DNA of 64,000 nt from Arthrospiribacter ruber (GTDB lineage Bacteria > Bacteroidota > Bacteroidia > Cytophagales > Cyclobacteriaceae). A model generated the notes under the pieces. It worked only from the letters and a program-made list of their open reading frames with translations. It did no database searches and was not told the origin of the DNA. A program made the position numbers and the translations under genes. Numbering within the stretch: position 1 is the first letter of the stretch; every line of letters begins with the position of its first letter. Positions 45,103 to 53,929 of the stretch are shown piece after piece. Location: NCBI RefSeq assembly GCF_019343195.1, contig NZ_RPHB01000001.1, positions 186,001 to 250,000 on the forward strand, in the 5' to 3' direction.

Positions 45103-46034
45103 TGAAGGATAAGTTGAAAATAGCTTTTACAATAAATCATACTTTTTTAATGCCCTTTTCTGTGGCATTACTATCCCTTTTGGAAAACAATAAAGGGGAT
45201 ATCGAAAAAATCTATATTTTTTGTGATTTTCTCTCAGAAGATGAGAAGCTGAAACTTCAAAAAATCATATCAGATTTCCAAGTGGAAATGCAATGTATTG
45301 AAGTAGATGACGCTCAATTGGAGAAACTTGTCACTACGCTTCATTTTAATAGAGCCAATTACTATCGGCTCTTAATCCCTGATCTAATAGGAGAAGATAA
45401 AGTTTTATACTTGGATGCTGACATTTTAGTTTTGGGTTCTTTAATGCCAATTTGGGAGGTAAACCTTGAAGATAATTATTTGGCGGCAGTCTGGACTCCG
45501 GGAGTAGAATGGCATCCTGAGTTAGGAGTGAGCAAGGAGGATGGGTATTTCAATTCAGGTGTCATGTTGATCAACCTGGATAAATGGAGAGCAGAAAACC
45601 TAGGGCAAAAAACAATACAATTTGTAAAGGATAATCCCAGACTGATTTGGTTTGTAGACCAATGTGGGCTCAATGCCCTAACCAAAAGTAAATGGGTGAA
45701 GATTCCCCTAAAGTATAACCTTACTGTCGATGTGTATGAAGGAATCTATCATGAGTCAGACCCAGGAGTTGATATGGCTGAAGTCCGAAAGGCAATTGTG
45801 GATCCTGTTATAGTTCATTTTTCAGGGACCAGTAAACCTTGGCATACCAGCAATCAGCATCCATACAAATGGAGGTTTTGGAAATACCTTTGGAAAACGC
45901 CTTACTCTAGGCTTCTACCGCAAGACTTTTGTGTTGCAGGAGTGATCAAATACCTTACTCCAAAATCTGTAAGAAGCCTTTTTAGAAAAATCCAGTACAG
46001 GTATTTCCCCAGAGGTAAATTCAAATGGAAATGA
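45102..46034 (+). CDS. GT8 family glycosyltransferase
   Basis: A 310-residue GT-A retaining transferase. The ATG at 45102 shares its A with the stop of the amidotransferase gene; a TTG at 45099 is also in frame. KIAFTINHTFLMPFSVALLS starts the fold, the metal-binding D-x-D is D105/D107 (VLYLDADILVLG), YFNSGVMLINLDKWR and DQCGLNAL follow, and IVHFSGTSKPWHTSN is the second metal and donor motif (H-F-x-G-x-x-K-P-W). GT8 enzymes of LPS and capsule loci usually add glucose or galactose. All core motifs are intact. The next gene overlaps by ten bases. Confidence 0.94.
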   Translation: MKDKLKIAFTINHTFLMPFSVALLSLLENNKGDIEKIYIFCDFLSEDEKLKLQKIISDFQVEMQCIEVDDAQLEKLVTTLHFNRANYYRLLIPDLIGEDKVLYLDADILVLGSLMPIWEVNLEDNYLAAVWTPGVEWHPELGVSKEDGYFNSGVMLINLDKWRAENLGQKTIQFVKDNPRLIWFVDQCGLNALTKSKWVKIPLKYNLTVDVYEGIYHESDPGVDMAEVRKAIVDPVIVHFSGTSKPWHTSNQHPYKWRFWKYLWKTPYSRLLPQDFCVAGVIKYLTPKSVRSLFRKIQYRYFPRGKFKWK

Positions 46035-47131
46035 TGGACGATATTACCTTAAGAAATGAGCTGGACAAAATCGTCAACTTTTCCAGAGTGAAAATTTACT
46101 TTGACAGCCTGAAACTGCCTTTAGGCTATGTCTTTGATTTGTTTGAAAGGAAGGATAACGGAACCATAATTTTAAACAAAGAGTCTGAAAGTTGTTTTGA
46201 AAAAGTATCCGATCCTAAGAACGCTGATTTTATCTTTATTCCTGTACCATTATCGGAGCTAAACGGAACGCAGGAGGGGATGGATATCATCGCTTTCCAT
46301 AGAGATATATCAATTTCATTGCATAAGCCCTTGTTGTTGGTTTCTGATGCAGATTTACTTTTTGATCCTGGATTTAGAGATGTTATCTTATTGACTCCAG
46401 GTGCTTATAAAAGTATGGGAAACCAAGTTTCTTTGCCGGCGCTGTTGCCAAACGATCCGCTTGAAAAATGGTTTCATGGGGAGTTTAAAATCATTGAAAA
46501 GTTTGATAGAGTGTCAGTGGGATTTTGTGGACAGGCTACATCGAATTTTCTTAAAACGGTCAAAGACCATCTGCAATACCTTGGACTGAATGCAATGAAG
46601 GTGATCGGTCGGTCCAGATACCTCTATGTCCCTTATTTCATGGCTGCCAGTGAGCGGGCTGCACTGCTTTCCAGTTTGGAGAATTCCAACTTAGTTCAAA
46701 CAGATTTTCTGAAAAGAGAAAGGTATAAAGGAGGAGCCAAAAGTGACCAAGACCAAAAGAGACTGGAATATGAATTTTTTAAAAATATTTATGACAATCT
46801 TTTCACGATTTGTATGAGAGGGTTTGGAAACTATTCTGTCAGGTTTTTTCAAACCTTGGCCATGGGAAGAATACCGGTGGTGATTGAAACAGATTCAATA
46901 TTGCCGTTTGAGTCTCAGATTGATTACAGAGAAATTTGCGTTATGGTGCCATACAAGGATCGTTTCAAAGCTGATCAATATATAATTAACTTTATCAACA
47001 GCTATTCAGAATCGGAACTGAAAGTTATTCAAAAAAGGTGTAGACAGACATGGCTAGATCATTTTAGAAAAAAGGGCTTGATTTACGGATTATCACAAGA
47101 ACTGAAAAATATGACTTTCTATCAAAATTAA
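46025..47131 (+). CDS. Exostosin-like (GT47-type) glycosyltransferase
   Basis: A 368-residue cytoplasmic protein. The C-terminal half carries FTICMRGFGNYSVRFFQTLA, then MGRIPVVIETDSILPFESQI and REICVMVPYKDRF, which is the exostosin/GT47 pattern R-G-x-G-x-x-S-x-R-F-x-E-x-L-x-x-G-x-I-P-V-x; the expected Glu of that helix is Gln here. The N-terminal half (ADFIFIPVPLSELNG) matches the acceptor domain of the same family. GT47 domains are best known from heparan sulfate and plant xyloglucan synthesis but also occur in bacterial loci. It overlaps the GT8 gene by ten bases. Confidence 0.82.
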   Translation: MEMMDDITLRNELDKIVNFSRVKIYFDSLKLPLGYVFDLFERKDNGTIILNKESESCFEKVSDPKNADFIFIPVPLSELNGTQEGMDIIAFHRDISISLHKPLLLVSDADLLFDPGFRDVILLTPGAYKSMGNQVSLPALLPNDPLEKWFHGEFKIIEKFDRVSVGFCGQATSNFLKTVKDHLQYLGLNAMKVIGRSRYLYVPYFMAASERAALLSSLENSNLVQTDFLKRERYKGGAKSDQDQKRLEYEFFKNIYDNLFTICMRGFGNYSVRFFQTLAMGRIPVVIETDSILPFESQIDYREICVMVPYKDRFKADQYIINFINSYSESELKVIQKRCRQTWLDHFRKKGLIYGLSQELKNMTFYQN

Positions 47132-47138
47132 CTGGTAA

Positions 47139-48260
47139 ATGTCAGAGCAATTTAAAATAAGAAAGGCAAGGGCCAGTGATATTTCCAACCTTATAGAGTT
47201 TTTCATCCGGATCTATGGAGAGCATACAGTCTTTCAGGTGGAAGCTTTTTTGAAATATTATTTCCAAAGTCCCTGGAACAAGGGGTCTATCCTAGAGTCG
47301 AATTGGATTGGGCTTAATTCGAAGGACGAAATAGTATCACATTATGGAGGCCTTCATTACAAGTTGATTCTGGGGGAAAATATCATTGATACCATCTGGG
47401 GAGTGAATGCTTACACATTGCCTGATTGGAGAGGCTTGGGCTTTAATAGTACACTGGTGCAAAAATTATTTGATGCCAACCCAATCAATGCAACCCTAGG
47501 AATGGCTTTGGATACGCATAAGTTTTATAAAAAATTGGGCTACAATGTCTTTGACCACCAGAGGTTAAAAAGGTATTTGTTCTTATTTAGGGAGGAAGCA
47601 TTTGAGTTGGTAAATGAAATAGGAGCAGATATTGGAAAGGCAAAGCAGCTGGTAGGTTCTCCAATCACTGTCAGCCATTGGAATGACCCCGGACATATTG
47701 TAGAACTCAATTCCCAAATGCTTGAAAACCATGGCTTGCAATTAGGCCGACAGGTAGTCTGCACTACACTTAGAGATGAGGAGTTTCTGAAGTGGAGATT
47801 TTTGGATCATCCTTTTATAGCCTATAAAGTCTTTGCTTTTGTTGGAGAAAATGGGATTACTGCTTACTTGGCACTTAGGCCTGAATTGCTTCAGCCTTCT
47901 GGGCGGATGGTGGGAAGGATTGTTGATATGTATGGCGATGCTAGGGATTTATCCGGAGTGATTTCTTTTGCAATTCAATGGGGAAATAATGAGGGTTTTC
48001 TGTATCTGGATTTTTCAAAAATAGGTGAATTATATGACCATATATTAATGGAATCAGGCTTTTCAATGCTCGAAGACGATGATGTGGCTCTGTTTCCCCA
48101 AGTTTCAGCACCTGTTGCAAAGAGACCGAATCATGAATATTTAGCACTCAAAAGTTTGGAATATGCTGAACCAATCATGGCTTTAGAAATCAATGATATA
48201 TATTTTACCAGAATGGACTCCGACAGAGACAGGGTTGCAAAAATTAATCAGATAAAATGA
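47139..48260 (+). CDS. GNAT-type N-acetyltransferase
   Basis: A 373-residue soluble protein. The N-terminal 150 residues form a GNAT fold: FKIRKARASDISNLIEFFIR, then VNAYTLPDWRGLGFNSTLVQ, the acetyl-CoA loop (R/Q-x-x-G-x-G/A, here WRGLGF), and TLGMALDTHKFYKKLGYNVF, the usual FYxxxGF/Y ending. The remaining 200 residues contain a second, weaker GNAT-like half (GITAYLALRPELLQPSG, FLYLDFSKIGELYDHILMES). It may acetylate an amino sugar for the glycan. Its stop overlaps the next start by four bases (ATGA). Confidence 0.85.
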   Translation: MSEQFKIRKARASDISNLIEFFIRIYGEHTVFQVEAFLKYYFQSPWNKGSILESNWIGLNSKDEIVSHYGGLHYKLILGENIIDTIWGVNAYTLPDWRGLGFNSTLVQKLFDANPINATLGMALDTHKFYKKLGYNVFDHQRLKRYLFLFREEAFELVNEIGADIGKAKQLVGSPITVSHWNDPGHIVELNSQMLENHGLQLGRQVVCTTLRDEEFLKWRFLDHPFIAYKVFAFVGENGITAYLALRPELLQPSGRMVGRIVDMYGDARDLSGVISFAIQWGNNEGFLYLDFSKIGELYDHILMESGFSMLEDDDVALFPQVSAPVAKRPNHEYLALKSLEYAEPIMALEINDIYFTRMDSDRDRVAKINQIK

Positions 48261-49210
48261 AGATGGATACTGAAGTGACGATAGTGATGTACCATTATGT
48301 CAGAGAGATTAAATCCTCAAGGTTTCCTGGTATAAAAGGGCTGGAAATCAAAGACTTCAAAGGGCAGGTTGAATTCCTTCGCCATAATTACAATATTATC
48401 AGTGTTGAACATTTGATCGCAGCCATACACGAAGGAGAGAAACTGCCCCCCAAAGCAGCTTTACTTACATTCGATGATGCCTATATAGATCATTACATGT
48501 ATGCATTTCCTATTTTACATAACTTGGGAATTCAGGGCTCATTCTATGTCCCTGCAAAAATGATTATCGAAAACAAAGTATTGGATGTAAATAAAATCCA
48601 TTTTGTTCTGGCTACCATGCAGGATGTAAATTTGCTTATCAAGCAGCTTTTTAAAGAAATTGACATAATCCGAAGGGAATGCGAATTACCTGATAATGAA
48701 GTTCTTTATAAAACGTATGCCATTACCAACGGGAAAGACACCGATGAGGTGATGTTTGTCAAAAGAATGCTTCAGAAAGTTCTCCCGCAGCCCTATCGTT
48801 CCGAACTTGTCAATAGAATGTTTGAAGAAGCCATAGGTATGGATGAGGTAGCTTTCAGTAAGGAACTATATATCAATAAAGAACAAATGCGCCATATGGT
48901 CGCCGGAGGCATGCATTTAGGGAATCATACCTATTCTCATCCTTGGTTAAACACCTTATCCACATCTGAACAGAAGATGGAAATTCTGTCTTGCAATAAG
49001 CTTTTGGAAGATGTAGGAGTTGACATGAAAAATTGGACCATGTGTTTTCCCCATGGTGGACATAATAAGGATACACTAAATATATTGAAGGATTTAGGAT
49101 GTAAGCTTGGTTTTTCTGTAAAAGTCAAAGTAGCCAATACAAAAAACGACAATTTTCTCGCCTTGCCTCGACTTGATACCAATGATTTGCCAAAATCATT
49201 AAATAAATAG
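48257..49210 (+). CDS. Polysaccharide deacetylase (NodB/CE4-type)
   Basis: A 317-residue protein without signal peptide. The NodB homology domain shows motif 1 LLTFDDAY with the catalytic and metal-binding D73/D74, motif 2 HTYSH (H224 and H228) and a motif 3-like CFPHGGHN; a helical insert of about 100 residues (WITH NEVLYKTYAITNG and KRMLQKVLPQPY) separates motifs 1 and 2. CE4 enzymes remove N- or O-acetyl groups from amino sugars with a divalent metal. Together with the GNAT gene in front, it suggests that the acyl state of one amino sugar is adjusted. Cytoplasmic location is unusual for the family but common in these loci. Confidence 0.9.
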   Translation: MKMDTEVTIVMYHYVREIKSSRFPGIKGLEIKDFKGQVEFLRHNYNIISVEHLIAAIHEGEKLPPKAALLTFDDAYIDHYMYAFPILHNLGIQGSFYVPAKMIIENKVLDVNKIHFVLATMQDVNLLIKQLFKEIDIIRRECELPDNEVLYKTYAITNGKDTDEVMFVKRMLQKVLPQPYRSELVNRMFEEAIGMDEVAFSKELYINKEQMRHMVAGGMHLGNHTYSHPWLNTLSTSEQKMEILSCNKLLEDVGVDMKNWTMCFPHGGHNKDTLNILKDLGCKLGFSVKVKVANTKNDNFLALPRLDTNDLPKSLNK

Positions 49211-49261
49211 TTTTTTGAAATATCTCATATTATATTTCTTTAAAAATCTAAATCATGACTA

Positions 49262-50101
49262 ATGGCATTTGAGCAATTCCACCTTAAAAAAATGTTGTAT
49301 CCGCTCTATAGAAGGATGCTTAGAAATACGCCTGCTTTCAAAAGACAAATGGCCTTGATGGAAAAATTCAGGGAAAGTAATCTTCAAATCCAGGATAATA
49401 TCCTTCAGAAACTGAATTTGCACCAAGAACTTAAAGTAGTTAATGGACCATTTAAAGGGTTGAATTATATTCATAAAGCAACAGGTAGTATGTTTTTCCC
49501 CAAATTGATCGGCTCTTATGAAGAACCGATTCATGACTGGGTCTATGAAATAATTGGAAATAGTAATTATAAAAAGATAATTGACATAGGCTGTGCTGAG
49601 GGGTATTATGCAGTTGGATTTGCAAAGAAGATGCCCTATGCCAATGTCACCGGTTCGGACATCAATCCTGAAGCTTTGAAGCTGGCCCAGCAATTGGCTG
49701 AACTAAATGAAGTAAATAACATTCGGTTTGTCGGGGCATTATCCCCTGAAGATCTGGGAAGTATTTGTGAGGTTAAAACTCTTATTTTTTGTGATATTGA
49801 AGGTGAAGAAGTTCGAATCCTTGATCCAATAAAAGTGCCGATGCTAAAATCCTGTGACATTTTGGTAGAAGCGCATGACTGTTTTGTAAAAGGACTGACT
49901 GAATTATTGATTCATAGGTTTTCAAAAACTCATCAGATCGATTTGATATGCGATTATCCTTGGAGGAAGATGGACTATCAATTAGATCATTTAGATGAAG
50001 AGGAGAAAAAATTCTTGTTCAACGAAAATAGGCCTGAAAACATGAGGTGGCTATTTATGAGAACTCATGAGTATAATAAATTAAATAAACATTTACAATA
50101 G
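49262..50101 (+). CDS. Class I SAM-dependent methyltransferase (FkbM-like)
   Basis: A 279-residue enzyme. IIDIGCAEGYYAVGFAKKMP (about residues 100-119) is the S-adenosylmethionine loop, GSDINPEALKLAQQLAELNE the acid-containing second strand, and TLIFCDIEGEEVRILDP the fourth-strand motif that in FkbM proteins reads D-x-E-G-x-E. The N-terminal 70 residues are helical and basic. It probably O-methylates a sugar of the glycan. It is the last gene before a strong terminator and starts 52 bases after the deacetylase gene. Confidence 0.88.
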   Translation: MAFEQFHLKKMLYPLYRRMLRNTPAFKRQMALMEKFRESNLQIQDNILQKLNLHQELKVVNGPFKGLNYIHKATGSMFFPKLIGSYEEPIHDWVYEIIGNSNYKKIIDIGCAEGYYAVGFAKKMPYANVTGSDINPEALKLAQQLAELNEVNNIRFVGALSPEDLGSICEVKTLIFCDIEGEEVRILDPIKVPMLKSCDILVEAHDCFVKGLTELLIHRFSKTHQIDLICDYPWRKMDYQLDHLDEEEKKFLFNENRPENMRWLFMRTHEYNKLNKHLQ

Positions 50102-50135
50102 CTATTTAAAACAACTCCTTTCTAAAAGAATAAGC

Positions 50136-50180
50136 AAGCCCGAAGAAATCTTCAAAGATTTTTTTGGGCTTTAATTTTTT
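50136..50180 (+). terminator. Strong rho-independent terminator closing the polysaccharide operon
   Basis: A near-perfect inverted repeat: left arm 50136-50152 (AAGCCCGAAGAAATCTT) and right arm 50155-50171, with a two-base CA loop. The 17-base stem includes two G-T pairs. TAATTTTTT follows. It sits 35 bases after the methyltransferase stop and separates the long run from the carbamoyltransferase module. Confidence 0.9.
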
Positions 50181-50338
50181 AGTTATTTATGCATCCTATA
50201 TTTTTGATTTCAATCAGGGCTAAACCTTTCATTATTGTACATGAATTGATAAAATATAAAATGGAATGTTTTTATTTGAACTTTCTCAATTTGCCTGATT
50301 ATTTTAGGAGAATTATTATTTGAATTGAATTTGGAAGT

Positions 50339-52204
50339 GTGAAAAAAATTTTAGGATTATCTGCTTTTTATCATGATTCTGCAGCAGCAATACTTATTGG
50401 TGGTGAGATAATTGCAGCAGCTCAGGAGGAACGGTTTACCCGGCAAAAACATACACCTGATTTCCCGATTCATTCTATTCGCTACTGTTTGGAGGAAGCA
50501 GGTTTGAGTATAGATGAGTTGGACGCCGTTGTATTTTATGACAAACCACTGCTGAAATTTGAACGGTTGCTGGAAACCTATTATGCCTTTGCACCCAAAG
50601 GATTAGTGTCTTTTCTCAAAGCTATACCTGTTTGGTTAGATGAAAAGATGTTTCTTAAAAAGCTGATTAAAGATGGTCTTCAAGAGGTAGGGGTTTATGA
50701 TAAAAAAAAGCTTAACCTACTTTTTTCAGAGCACCATCTCTCACATGCAGCAAGTGCCTATTTCCCTTCTAAATTCCAAAAGGCCGCAGTTTTGACCATA
50801 GATGGAGTAGGCGAGTGGTCCACTGCTTCTATAGGGTTGGGAGAAGGTAATAACTTTCAGATGCTGAAGGAATTGGAATTTCCGCATTCTGTAGGTCTTC
50901 TTTACAGCGCATTTACCTATTTTTTGGGTTTTACCGTCAATTCGGGGGAATATAAGCTGATGGGGCTAGCACCTTATGGTAATCCGGACGATCCTCAGAC
51001 TTCCGAGTTTGAAAAAAAAATAAAGGAGAATCTAGTCGATATCAAAGAGGATGGTTCTATTTGGCTTGATCAGAAATTTTTCAACTATGCCACAGGCTTG
51101 AGAATGGTCAAAGATGAGTCTTGGAAAAATATTTTTGGGTTTAAAAGAAGAGAGCCTGAGGAACAGCTTGAACAGTATCATTGCAACCTGGCTTTGGCAA
51201 TTCAAAGAGTGACAGAAGAAATCGTGATCAAAATGGCATTAACTGCAAAGAAAATATGCGATACGGATTATTTGTGCCTTGCAGGTGGAGTTGCTTTGAA
51301 TTGTGTGGCCAATGGAAAGCTGTTGCAAAAAGGAATTTTCAAGGATATTTATATCCAGCCTGCCGCCGGAGATGCTGGAGGGGCATTGGGTGCAGCCTTG
51401 GCGGTCAGTCACATGTACTTTGGTGAAGAGAGGGTTTATAAAAAGGATTCAGACCAAATGAAGGGTTCTTATTTAGGGCCGGAATATTCTGAAAAGGAAA
51501 TCCAATTGATGAATAGAAAAGTGAAAGCAGTATGTGAAAATTATAGTGATTTTCATTCACTGACACAATTCGTTGCTTCAAAGATTGCAGAAGGAAAGGT
51601 GATAGGTTGGTTTCAAGGTAGAATGGAATTTGGTCCCCGGGCTTTAGGAAACAGAAGCATTATAGGGGACGCCCGGAATCCTGAAATGCAGAAAAAGCTA
51701 AATCTAAAGATAAAATATAGAGAAGGGTTTAGACCTTTTGCCCCTTCTGTTTTGGCAGAAAAATGCGGGGAATATTTTGATCTCAATGAAGACTCCCCAT
51801 ACATGCTTATTGTAGCTCCTGTTTTGGAGAAGAGAAGAAAACTGCTTCCTGAAAATTACCATCAAATGGATCTTTGGGAGAAGCTTTACAGAGAAAGAAG
51901 TGATATACAGTCTGTGACTCATCTGGATTTTTCAGCCAGAATTCAGACAGTTCACAAGGAAACCAATTCCCGATATTGGAGGCTAATAGCAGAATTTGAG
52001 CGGCAGACAGGCTTTGGTTTGGTTGTCAACACCTCATTCAATGTGAGAGGTGAACCAGTAGTCTGTACTCCTTTTGATGCCTATAGGTGTTTTATGAGTA
52101 CAGAGATGGATTATTTGGTTATTGGAGATTTTGTATACATCAAAAACCAACAACCGGATTGGGGAAATAGAGAAAAGTGGATGGTTGAATTCAAACCTGA
52201 TTAA
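50339..52204 (+). CDS. NodU/SxtI/TobZ-family O-carbamoyltransferase
   Basis: A 621-residue cytoplasmic enzyme with a GTG start. The N-terminal Kae1-like domain begins KKILGLSAFYHDSAAAILIG and has the metal-binding SEHHLSHAASAYF (H132, H136) and VLTIDGVGEWSTASIG, followed by CLAGGVALNCVANGKL and QPAAGDAGGALGAAL. The C-terminal YrdC-like domain has GWFQGRMEFGPRALGNRSII and NTSFNVRGEPVV. The family transfers carbamoyl from carbamoyl phosphate, via carbamoyl-AMP, to a hydroxyl group, as in Nod factor, tobramycin and saxitoxin synthesis. The acceptor here may be a sugar of the nearby glycan. First of a four-gene module. Confidence 0.95.
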   Translation: MKKILGLSAFYHDSAAAILIGGEIIAAAQEERFTRQKHTPDFPIHSIRYCLEEAGLSIDELDAVVFYDKPLLKFERLLETYYAFAPKGLVSFLKAIPVWLDEKMFLKKLIKDGLQEVGVYDKKKLNLLFSEHHLSHAASAYFPSKFQKAAVLTIDGVGEWSTASIGLGEGNNFQMLKELEFPHSVGLLYSAFTYFLGFTVNSGEYKLMGLAPYGNPDDPQTSEFEKKIKENLVDIKEDGSIWLDQKFFNYATGLRMVKDESWKNIFGFKRREPEEQLEQYHCNLALAIQRVTEEIVIKMALTAKKICDTDYLCLAGGVALNCVANGKLLQKGIFKDIYIQPAAGDAGGALGAALAVSHMYFGEERVYKKDSDQMKGSYLGPEYSEKEIQLMNRKVKAVCENYSDFHSLTQFVASKIAEGKVIGWFQGRMEFGPRALGNRSIIGDARNPEMQKKLNLKIKYREGFRPFAPSVLAEKCGEYFDLNEDSPYMLIVAPVLEKRRKLLPENYHQMDLWEKLYRERSDIQSVTHLDFSARIQTVHKETNSRYWRLIAEFERQTGFGLVVNTSFNVRGEPVVCTPFDAYRCFMSTEMDYLVIGDFVYIKNQQPDWGNREKWMVEFKPD

Positions 52205-52206
52205 GA

Positions 52207-53289
52207 ATGGCTAAGTACGCAGCGTTAATACGTTTGTTTTTATGGTTTTTTGTTCTGCTTTATATTTCAATCGGATCTAAAGATGAATTTCCCTATCTTT
52301 TTTATCCTTTGAGGATATTGGTGATCCTGATGATTTTAGTGGAGACGGCGGCTATTTGCAAAAAAGTGTTTTATGGTTCATTTCCAGATGGTCTGAAAAA
52401 TACGATTCTGTCTCTGGCAAGCTTTCTGGTAATTTTCCTCGTGATTGACATTCTATTTATGTTTATTCCCCGAACCCATGGTATAGGTTCTACTTATGCC
52501 AATTCCATTTGGTTTCAGTATTATTGGAGACCTATCAATTCCTTCGGGTTTAGGGATAAGGAACCTGATTTGGGCAAAGAGAGCATTTTGTTTGTGGGAG
52601 ATTCTTTTACTGCAGGATATGGGATAAAAAGTATCTCGGACCGATATTCCGATCTTGTTGAAGAAGGAAACACAAGAGGACTTCAATCCATTAATTTAGG
52701 GTTGAATGGTGCTGATACAGAGAGAGAGTTTGAGATGATGCTGGATTTTGTTGAAGAGACTAAAGTTCCTGTGAGAAAGATTGTATTACAGTACTTTGGA
52801 AACGATATAGAAGATACTGCCTATGAATTGGGATTAAACATTACTAAGACCAAACCTTATGCTGGTGATAATTTTATTGTGGAATACTTGGCAAGAGGTA
52901 CTTTTTTCGGAAATTTTGTTTATTGGATGTTCCCCAAAAATGGAGGTGAAACCTACGAGGAATTTTTAAAAGAGGCCTATCAAAATGAAGCTGTATTGGA
53001 AAAGCATATGGAAGATCTGCAGGGTTTTGTGGATTATGCAGAAAGTAAAGAGATTGAATTGACTGTATTGGTATTTCCCTTCCTTCAGGAAATTAATGAA
53101 AGTAAACACTTGTATACTGATAAAATAACTGCTTTTTTTGAGGAAAAAGGTGTATCCGTATTGGATGTAGGCGAAATGGTGGCTGATCTTCCTTTGAGAA
53201 AGCGTATCGTTAACTATTCTGATACTCACCCTTCTGCAACAGTTCATCAAAAGCTTGCAGACGCATTGATCAATCAAATTAATAACTGA
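52207..53289 (+). CDS. Membrane-anchored SGNH/GDSL-type hydrolase
   Basis: A 360-residue protein with about three hydrophobic segments in residues 1-85 (ALIRLFLWFFVLLYISI; PLRILVILMILVETAAI; TILSLASFLVIFLVIDILFM), then a periplasmic-side SGNH domain. Block I is LFVGDSFTAG with Ser133 as nucleophile, block III is YFGNDIED (N199), and block V is YSDTHPS (D339, H341), so the catalytic set is complete. The RPINSFGFRDKEP lead-in is typical of SGNH proteins beside carbamoyltransferases. It could act as an O-acyl or O-carbamoyl esterase or transferase on a sugar; this is inference. Two bases after the carbamoyltransferase. Confidence 0.88.
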   Translation: MAKYAALIRLFLWFFVLLYISIGSKDEFPYLFYPLRILVILMILVETAAICKKVFYGSFPDGLKNTILSLASFLVIFLVIDILFMFIPRTHGIGSTYANSIWFQYYWRPINSFGFRDKEPDLGKESILFVGDSFTAGYGIKSISDRYSDLVEEGNTRGLQSINLGLNGADTEREFEMMLDFVEETKVPVRKIVLQYFGNDIEDTAYELGLNITKTKPYAGDNFIVEYLARGTFFGNFVYWMFPKNGGETYEEFLKEAYQNEAVLEKHMEDLQGFVDYAESKEIELTVLVFPFLQEINESKHLYTDKITAFFEEKGVSVLDVGEMVADLPLRKRIVNYSDTHPSATVHQKLADALINQINN

Positions 53290-53295
53290 CCCGGT

Positions 53296-53445
53296 ATGGA
53301 ATTTCTGAAGGATTTATGGCTTTTTATGAAGGAAAGAAAGAAGTTTTGGCTTGCGCCTATTATAGTCGTTTTGCTACTTCTTGGTTTTATTATCGTTTTT
53401 GGTGGTAGCTCTGCCTTAGCACCTTTTATTTATACCATGTTTTAA
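53296..53445 (+). CDS. DUF5989-like small membrane protein (49 aa)
   Basis: A short gene of 50 codons from ATG 53296 to TAA 53445. The protein starts MEFLKDLWLFMKERKKFW, continues with one membrane helix (LAPIIVVLLLLGFIIVFGG) and ends SSALAPFIYTMF. This basic-amphipathic start, single helix and APFIYT(L/M)F end is the pattern I know for DUF5989 proteins, which occur beside NodU-type carbamoyltransferases and are similar in size and place to SxtK of saxitoxin clusters. It follows the SGNH gene by six bases and precedes the SxtJ-like gene by one. Role unknown. Confidence 0.88.
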   Translation: MEFLKDLWLFMKERKKFWLAPIIVVLLLLGFIIVFGGSSALAPFIYTMF

Positions 53446-53446
53446 T

Positions 53447-53815
53447 ATGAAGAAGGTTAAATCCGATCCCACCAAAACAGTCTTGGTCATTACCGTAGGC
53501 ATGATATTGCTGTATGTTATTTTTTCATGGGAATGGGCAATTTATGTTTCATTAACTGTGGGTGTATTGGGGATGTTGTCAGCTTATCTGGCGAAGAAGA
53601 TAGATTGGTTTTGGGGAAAGCTTACATTTGTATTAAGCTTGATTGTCCCTAATGTCCTTTTAAGCTTGGTTTTCTTTTTGTTGCTTACTCCAATAGCCCT
53701 AGCATCCAGGCTGTTTGGCAAGAAAAATCCTTTGAACCTCAAAAATACAGAAAAGAGTCTCTTCAAGTCGGTCAATAAGAATTTTCCGGCAAGCAGTTTC
53801 GAAAAACCATGGTAG
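53447..53815 (+). CDS. SxtJ-like small integral membrane protein
   Basis: A 122-residue protein with three or four hydrophobic segments (VLVITVGMILLYVIFSW; AIYVSLTVGVLGMLSAYLA; FVLSLIVPNVLLSLVFFLLL) and a basic, polar C-terminal tail (ASRLFGKKNPLNLKNTEKSL). Size, topology and the WFWGKL-x-F-x-L-x-x-I-V-P-N block fit the SxtJ family, named from the saxitoxin cluster, where sxtI (carbamoyltransferase), sxtJ and sxtK lie together. It is the last gene of the carbamoyl module. The function of the family is not known; a membrane partner for the transferase or hydrolase is a guess. Confidence 0.88.
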   Translation: MKKVKSDPTKTVLVITVGMILLYVIFSWEWAIYVSLTVGVLGMLSAYLAKKIDWFWGKLTFVLSLIVPNVLLSLVFFLLLTPIALASRLFGKKNPLNLKNTEKSLFKSVNKNFPASSFEKPW

Positions 53816-53929
53816 GTTTAAGGCCATTGATTTTTTTATTACCTATTTAATTGATTTCCTAATCTGAAACTATTGATTTATACCAATTGGATTGCCATTG
53901 TTGGTAGAGGTGTAGGCATTGTTTTTGTT

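Noticed and set aside
49259-49693. 144-codon reverse-strand frame over the methyltransferase
   Set aside because: The forward frame has clear SAM-binding motifs; the reverse one has none.
50199-50206. TATTTTTG as a promoter for the carbamoyltransferase module
   Set aside because: It matches TAnnTTTG, but no TTG lies at a fitting distance upstream and it is 132 bases from the start, so it was left out.
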